Assembly: GCA_034189725.1 (NCBI GenBank)
Contig: JAXHUK010000126.1
Coordinates: 1-8,650, forward strand
Direction of reading: 5' to 3'
DNA: 8,650 nt
From: JAXHUK01 sp034189725
GTDB lineage: Bacteria > Chloroflexota > Dehalococcoidia > SZUA-161
Shown piece by piece: positions 6,241 through 8,650 of this stretch (the stretch's first letter is position 1; each line of letters starts with the position of its first letter). A program made the position numbers and the translations under genes. The notes under the pieces were generated by a model, which was not told the DNA's origin, did not search any database, and saw only the letters and a list, made by a program, of their open reading frames with translations.

Positions 6241-7158
6241 TGCAGTAAATTCGCCTCTGATTTTCATTTTCAGGAAGTCGAAGATTGCCCACACGATGTA
6301 TATCGGGGATTTCCGGTGGTCGAGGATGCGCGAGTAGTCCCACACGAATTTAGGGAAGTGTACGATAAAATGCAGCCATGCAGTCTGGCGTTGCTGTTTG
6401 GTGAAATGTTTCTCCCTGAAGATGAAGCTGCCCCTCGTGGCATAGTATAAGGGGCGCCCTTTGAGCCTTTTTCGCTTGGCATCGCCGAACCACCCTTTGT
6501 GCCAGACTTTCGAGGTTGGAACATAGAATATTTTGTAATCGCTTTTGGAAGTTCGAACACAGAGGTCTGCATCTTCCCATCCAAAAAAAAACCTCTCATC
6601 GAACATACCTATCGATTGCAGTAAATCACGGGTGATGAACATAAAGCACCCGCATATCCAATCGACCTCAGTTATTTCGTCATACTGTCCGTGGTCTGTT
6701 TCCCCGCTGCCCCGTATCGGTGTTTTCCCCGTCTGGTAGTCTATGATGCCGCCAGCAAACCATATCATTTCGGGGTACTCGTAACAATAGACCTTACCGC
6801 CCGCGATCCCGATCTTGTGGTCGCTTTGTGCTGTCGAAACGAGCGTATCCAGAAAATCGGGAGGAACCACGGTATCATTGTTGAGTAGCACGACATAGTC
6901 AGCACCTCTCGACAATGCATCTGTCATTCCAATATTACAACCCTTGGCAAAGCCGTAGTTTTTATCATTCTCAATCAATCGTATGCTATCGCCAAACCTC
7001 AGTTTAAACAGTTCGACGTCGTTTCCCTCGGAGGCATTGTCGACCAGTAGTACCTCATAATTGGGATAGGTGACTTTCTTGAGCGACTTCAGGCACTCCT
7101 CGCTGTCTTCGAAGTTATTCCAGTTTACAAGGACTATCGAAACTTTCGGCATCGCCAT
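6232..7158 (-). CDS. Family 2 glycosyltransferase (rhamnosyltransferase-like)
   Basis: GT2 enzymes with a GT-A fold transfer a sugar from a nucleotide-activated donor, usually onto a lipid-linked or surface glycan at the cytoplasmic face. The 308-residue product starts with the nucleotide-binding strand KVSIVLVNWNN (residues 5-15), followed by LLVDNAS (37-43), the segment NYGFAKGCNIG (67-77), and the metal-binding LLNNDTVV (91-98). GWEDADLC (193-200) is the conserved ED motif near the acceptor site, and VWHKG (218-222) closes the domain. This is the WbbL/rhamnosyltransferase-like layout; donor and acceptor cannot be told from sequence. The ATG at 7158 is chosen because AGGAG (7172-7168) lies nine bases upstream; a second ATG two codons on is less well placed. 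The hydrophobic patch at 286-297 may help membrane contact. It lies downstream of the methyltransferase gene on the same strand. Confidence 0.92.
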   Translation of the reverse strand: MAMPKVSIVLVNWNNFEDSEECLKSLKKVTYPNYEVLLVDNASEGNDVELFKLRFGDSIRLIENDKNYGFAKGCNIGMTDALSRGADYVVLLNNDTVVPPDFLDTLVSTAQSDHKIGIAGGKVYCYEYPEMIWFAGGIIDYQTGKTPIRGSGETDHGQYDEITEVDWICGCFMFITRDLLQSIGMFDERFFFGWEDADLCVRTSKSDYKIFYVPTSKVWHKGWFGDAKRKRLKGRPLYYATRGSFIFREKHFTKQQRQTAWLHFIVHFPKFVWDYSRILDHRKSPIYIVWAIFDFLKMKIRGEFTAKE

Positions 7159-7290
7159 TGGGAACGGCTCCTGAGTCTTTTTCTGGCACTATCTTCCTGG
7201 GTAAGAAACATAATTGTCCTCACAAACAGTATCGGTGGCCGCAGATTCCCTCTGACACAGGTAAAGGGACGGGATTGCCACGTAAGAATC

Positions 7291-7968
7291 TCAGCGGGGA
7301 GTGTTCAGTTTATCTCTAGCTATGGCAATTATGTATGCTGATGAAACCTGATCATCGTTTCTAAATTCACCTACTCCACACTCACGCTCTACAGAGTTAT
7401 CGGCCAGCGTGACATCACACTGCCCGTAGAGACTGATGGTGCCGAAGTAGTTACCGAGCAAATGTTCGAATTCCTCAACCCAGAACTCCTTGACATGAAA
7501 TGGGTTAGGCGGTGTATCTACTGATGGCGAGAAAATCCGCCTGTTGGGTGTGGAACAGATCAGCAAACCATCCTCTTTTAGAACACGTCGGCATTCGTCT
7601 AAGAAGCTATAGAATGCCGCTATATGCTCCAATGTCTCGAAGGATACGACAGCATCAAACGAATCACTGGCGAATGGTAATCGTGTGCCATCGGCACTGA
7701 TGAAGTCCGTGCGAGAATCGATACTATACCAATCATGAGCAAAGCGTACGGTTTCCACTGACACATCGGCACCTATCACCCTCGCTGCTCCATGCTCTAC
7801 CATGTAGCCTGTTCCGTAGCCTGTGCCGCATGCTATATCCAGAACATTTTTATGTTCCACCATGCTTGCGGCAAAGATGTATCTGTCTATATGCTCTTTG
7901 TATATATCCTGCGGGGTTTTACCCGGTACTAAACGTTCACCGGTGAACTCCATCTCAGCCTTAGGCAT
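7291..7968 (-). CDS. Class I SAM-dependent methyltransferase, glycan-type
   Basis: The 225-residue product is a Rossmann-fold methyltransferase of the Methyltransf_11/25 type. Motif I, VLDIACGTGYGTG, is at residues 42-54. The acidic residue that holds the SAM ribose is Asp68 in GADVS, SADGTRLPF is at 91-99, and DAVVSFETLEH is at 105-115. The N-terminal FTGERLVPG...EHIDRYIFA pattern is common in methyltransferases that sit in surface-polysaccharide clusters next to glycosyltransferases, as here. The acceptor is unknown; a sugar hydroxyl on a surface glycan is an inference. The ATG at 7968 has GGAG (7981-7978) nine bases upstream. The gene is first of a likely two-gene unit with the glycosyltransferase, 132 bases apart, and no clear terminator or promoter was seen in that spacer. 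I could not identify a convincing promoter upstream. Confidence 0.9.
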   Translation of the reverse strand: MPKAEMEFTGERLVPGKTPQDIYKEHIDRYIFAASMVEHKNVLDIACGTGYGTGYMVEHGAARVIGADVSVETVRFAHDWYSIDSRTDFISADGTRLPFASDSFDAVVSFETLEHIAAFYSFLDECRRVLKEDGLLICSTPNRRIFSPSVDTPPNPFHVKEFWVEEFEHLLGNYFGTISLYGQCDVTLADNSVERECGVGEFRNDDQVSSAYIIAIARDKLNTPR

Positions 7969-8088
7969 TATTCATCACTCCGATATCGGTCTCGATGCTT
8001 TATTCTATCACACAACGTATCTGTTAGCACCTCTCAGGTGAACGTTATAGAAATGCTGTTTACATTGTTCCGAAAATAGACCTTAATT

Positions 8089-8112
8089 CCGTTCGTGGTG
8101 AGCCTGTCGAAC
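8089..8112. repeat. Dispersed intergenic repeat fragment with GTTCG/CGAAC ends
   Basis: The stretch reads CC, then GTTCG (8091-8095), TGGTGAGCCTGT, and CGAAC (8108-8112). From memory this matches a short sequence found scattered through intergenic regions of many environmental bacterial genomes (GTTCGTGGTGAGCTTGTCGA and variants). The five-base ends are inverted, so it can fold into a short hairpin. The matching second half often seen in longer copies is not evident here. Confidence 0.55.
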
Positions 8113-8180
8113 AGTACTTGTGATGCTTGTTGACATCCTCCCTGGTGCCGATGGCCAATTGGAATGGATGGTTCTGATCA

Positions 8181-8216
8181 GGGCTGCATAGCACAGGTTT
8201 GCCCCTGTTGCAGCCC
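8181..8216. repeat. Bulged stem-loop in intergenic region
   Basis: GGGCTGCA (8181-8188) pairs with TGCAGCCC (8209-8216). Inside it, ACAGG (8193-8197) pairs with CCTGT (8204-8208) around a six-base loop. The two stems stack, with a four-base bulge (8189-8192) on one side, giving 13 pairs in all. No T-run follows on either strand, so a simple terminator is unlikely. A REP-like element or a structured RNA segment fits better. Confidence 0.6.
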
Positions 8217-8252
8217 AATGATGGAGAATGATATGATGAGGCTGCTGAACAG

Positions 8253-8279
8253 AGTAATCACCCAGAAGAAGTGATTACT
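8253..8279 (-). terminator. Perfect stem-loop downstream of the right-edge gene, weak terminator candidate
   Basis: AGTAATCAC (8253-8261) and GTGATTACT (8271-8279) are exact reverse complements around a nine-base loop. The stem lies 19 bases beyond the stop codon of the leftward gene that ends at 8299, where a terminator would be expected. It is AT-rich and has no T-run on its 3' side, so the assignment is tentative; a protein-binding palindrome is the alternative. Confidence 0.4.
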
Positions 8280-8298
8280 ATCACTATATACTACTTCA

Positions 8299-8650
8299 TT
8301 ACTCCTTTTTCTCGCCTCCGAGAAACTCGTGCAGGGCTTCTCTTGCAGCTTCTGCTGCTTTTTCCCCGCCTTCTTTCGCAGTTTCCAGAGCTGCCTCGGC
8401 AGCATGTTTGGCAATGTCAGCCGTTATCGTACCTGTATGCCTGGCATCATCGACGAAGTCTTCGGCGGTTATCTTTACTCCCATAGCTATCCCTTCGGCG
8501 GTATTTCTCGTATCAGATGCTACCAGCTTCGCCCCTTCGACGATACCTTCAGCAGCTTGTTTCGTTATCTCTGCGGCTACTATCTCGGTATCTTTCGCAC
8601 CGTGAACGATCCCTTTCATCACTCCTCTTGCTGCTGCCTCTACCTTTTCG
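8299..8650 (-). CDS. Ala/Gly-rich amphipathic repeat protein, LEA-like (5' end outside window)
   Basis: The frame is open through the right edge and gives 116 visible residues ending in LHEFLGGEKKE. GTG and ATG codons at 8622 and 8619 are possible starts, but the repeat pattern continues upstream of them (EKVEAAARG) and the nearest SD-like GAGGAG is too close, so they are probably internal. The sequence has almost no aromatic residues. It is built of degenerate helical repeats: KGIVHGAK, EGIVEGAK and EGIAMGVK occur at visible residues 12-19, 34-41 and 52-59, followed by an Ala/Glu/Lys-rich helix. No Cys, signal peptide or membrane helix is visible. The composition recalls late-embryogenesis-abundant or apolipoprotein-like 11-residue repeats, which form amphipathic helices on membranes or during stress. 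No function is assigned; the start and total length are unknown. Confidence 0.72.
   Translation of the reverse strand, partial: EKVEAAARGVMKGIVHGAKDTEIVAAEITKQAAEGIVEGAKLVASDTRNTAEGIAMGVKITAEDFVDDARHTGTITADIAKHAAEAALETAKEGGEKAAEAAREALHEFLGGEKKE

Larger units (their letters stand above)
7969..8298. other. 330-base gene-free region rich in inverted repeats
   Basis: No credible coding frame was found on either strand. Short frames of 70-78 residues touch or cross this stretch but show no recognisable composition or ribosome binding site. It holds the upstream region of the methyltransferase gene (including a tight hairpin CACCT-ctc-AGGTG at 8028-8040), a dispersed-repeat-like sequence at 8089-8112, a bulged stem at 8181-8216 and a perfect stem at 8253-8279. 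It separates the methyltransferase/glycosyltransferase pair from the repeat protein at the right edge. Confidence 0.7.

Noticed and set aside
5579..6343. Open frame of 254 codons on the - strand, overlapping the end of the oxidoreductase gene
   Set aside because: It is antisense to the C-terminal CCG domain, whose cysteine motifs are clear. The product has no recognisable motif, and the frame also crosses both palindromes.
8130..8158. TTGACA on the + strand at 8130-8135
   Set aside because: No -10 hexamer lies at 16-18 bases, and no + strand gene follows.
8178..8414. Open frame of 78 codons on the - strand with a hydrophobic C-terminal half
   Set aside because: It overlaps the Ala/Gly-rich repeat gene in another frame, crosses two stem-loops and has no SD.
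8619..8622. GTG/ATG as the start of the right-edge gene
   Set aside because: The frame and the repeat pattern continue to the edge, and the SD-like sequence directly abuts the GTG, so an upstream start outside the window is more likely.

Overview
The window looks like a piece of an anaerobic bacterial chromosome with moderate GC. The gene set is a type III pantothenate kinase, a fused CoaBC, a PHP-tailed family X DNA polymerase and a membrane-bound CCG-domain iron-sulfur oxidoreductase. My best guess is Chloroflexota (Dehalococcoidia-like). This is an inference from gene content and protein flavour; no rRNA or marker search was possible.

Left block, + strand (1-3856). The window opens inside a PolX-type DNA polymerase, of which only the C-terminal PHP domain is visible. 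It is followed by a doubtful small overlapping reading frame, an unrecognised 230-residue acidic protein, and then coaX and coaBC 14 bases apart. Together coaX and coaBC encode three consecutive steps of coenzyme A synthesis, from pantothenate to 4'-phosphopantetheine. The decarboxylase half of CoaBC carries Asp and Ser where the textbook enzymes have Asn and Cys.

Centre (3857-6240). A 225-base intergenic stretch ends in a well-formed extended -10 promoter and a strong Shine-Dalgarno sequence. These drive a single large gene for a membrane iron-sulfur oxidoreductase: five predicted membrane helices with candidate haem-b histidines, two 4Fe-4S motifs and two CCG domains. It resembles ETF:menaquinone oxidoreductases and HdrDE-like proteins. 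It is followed by two adjacent palindromes lying between convergent genes.

Right block, - strand (6232-8650). Reading leftward from the right edge: an Ala/Gly-rich amphipathic repeat protein that is cut by the edge, a 330-base gene-free region rich in inverted repeats (including one that matches a sequence I recognise as dispersed in many environmental genomes), a class I SAM methyltransferase, and a family 2 glycosyltransferase. The last two form a likely surface-glycan pair.

No mobile element, CRISPR array, tRNA or rRNA was seen. I found no clear new multi-gene system. The best leads are the unrecognised protein at 1019-1711, the paired palindromes at 6149-6235, the repeat-rich gap at 8089-8279 and the amphipathic repeat protein at the right edge.
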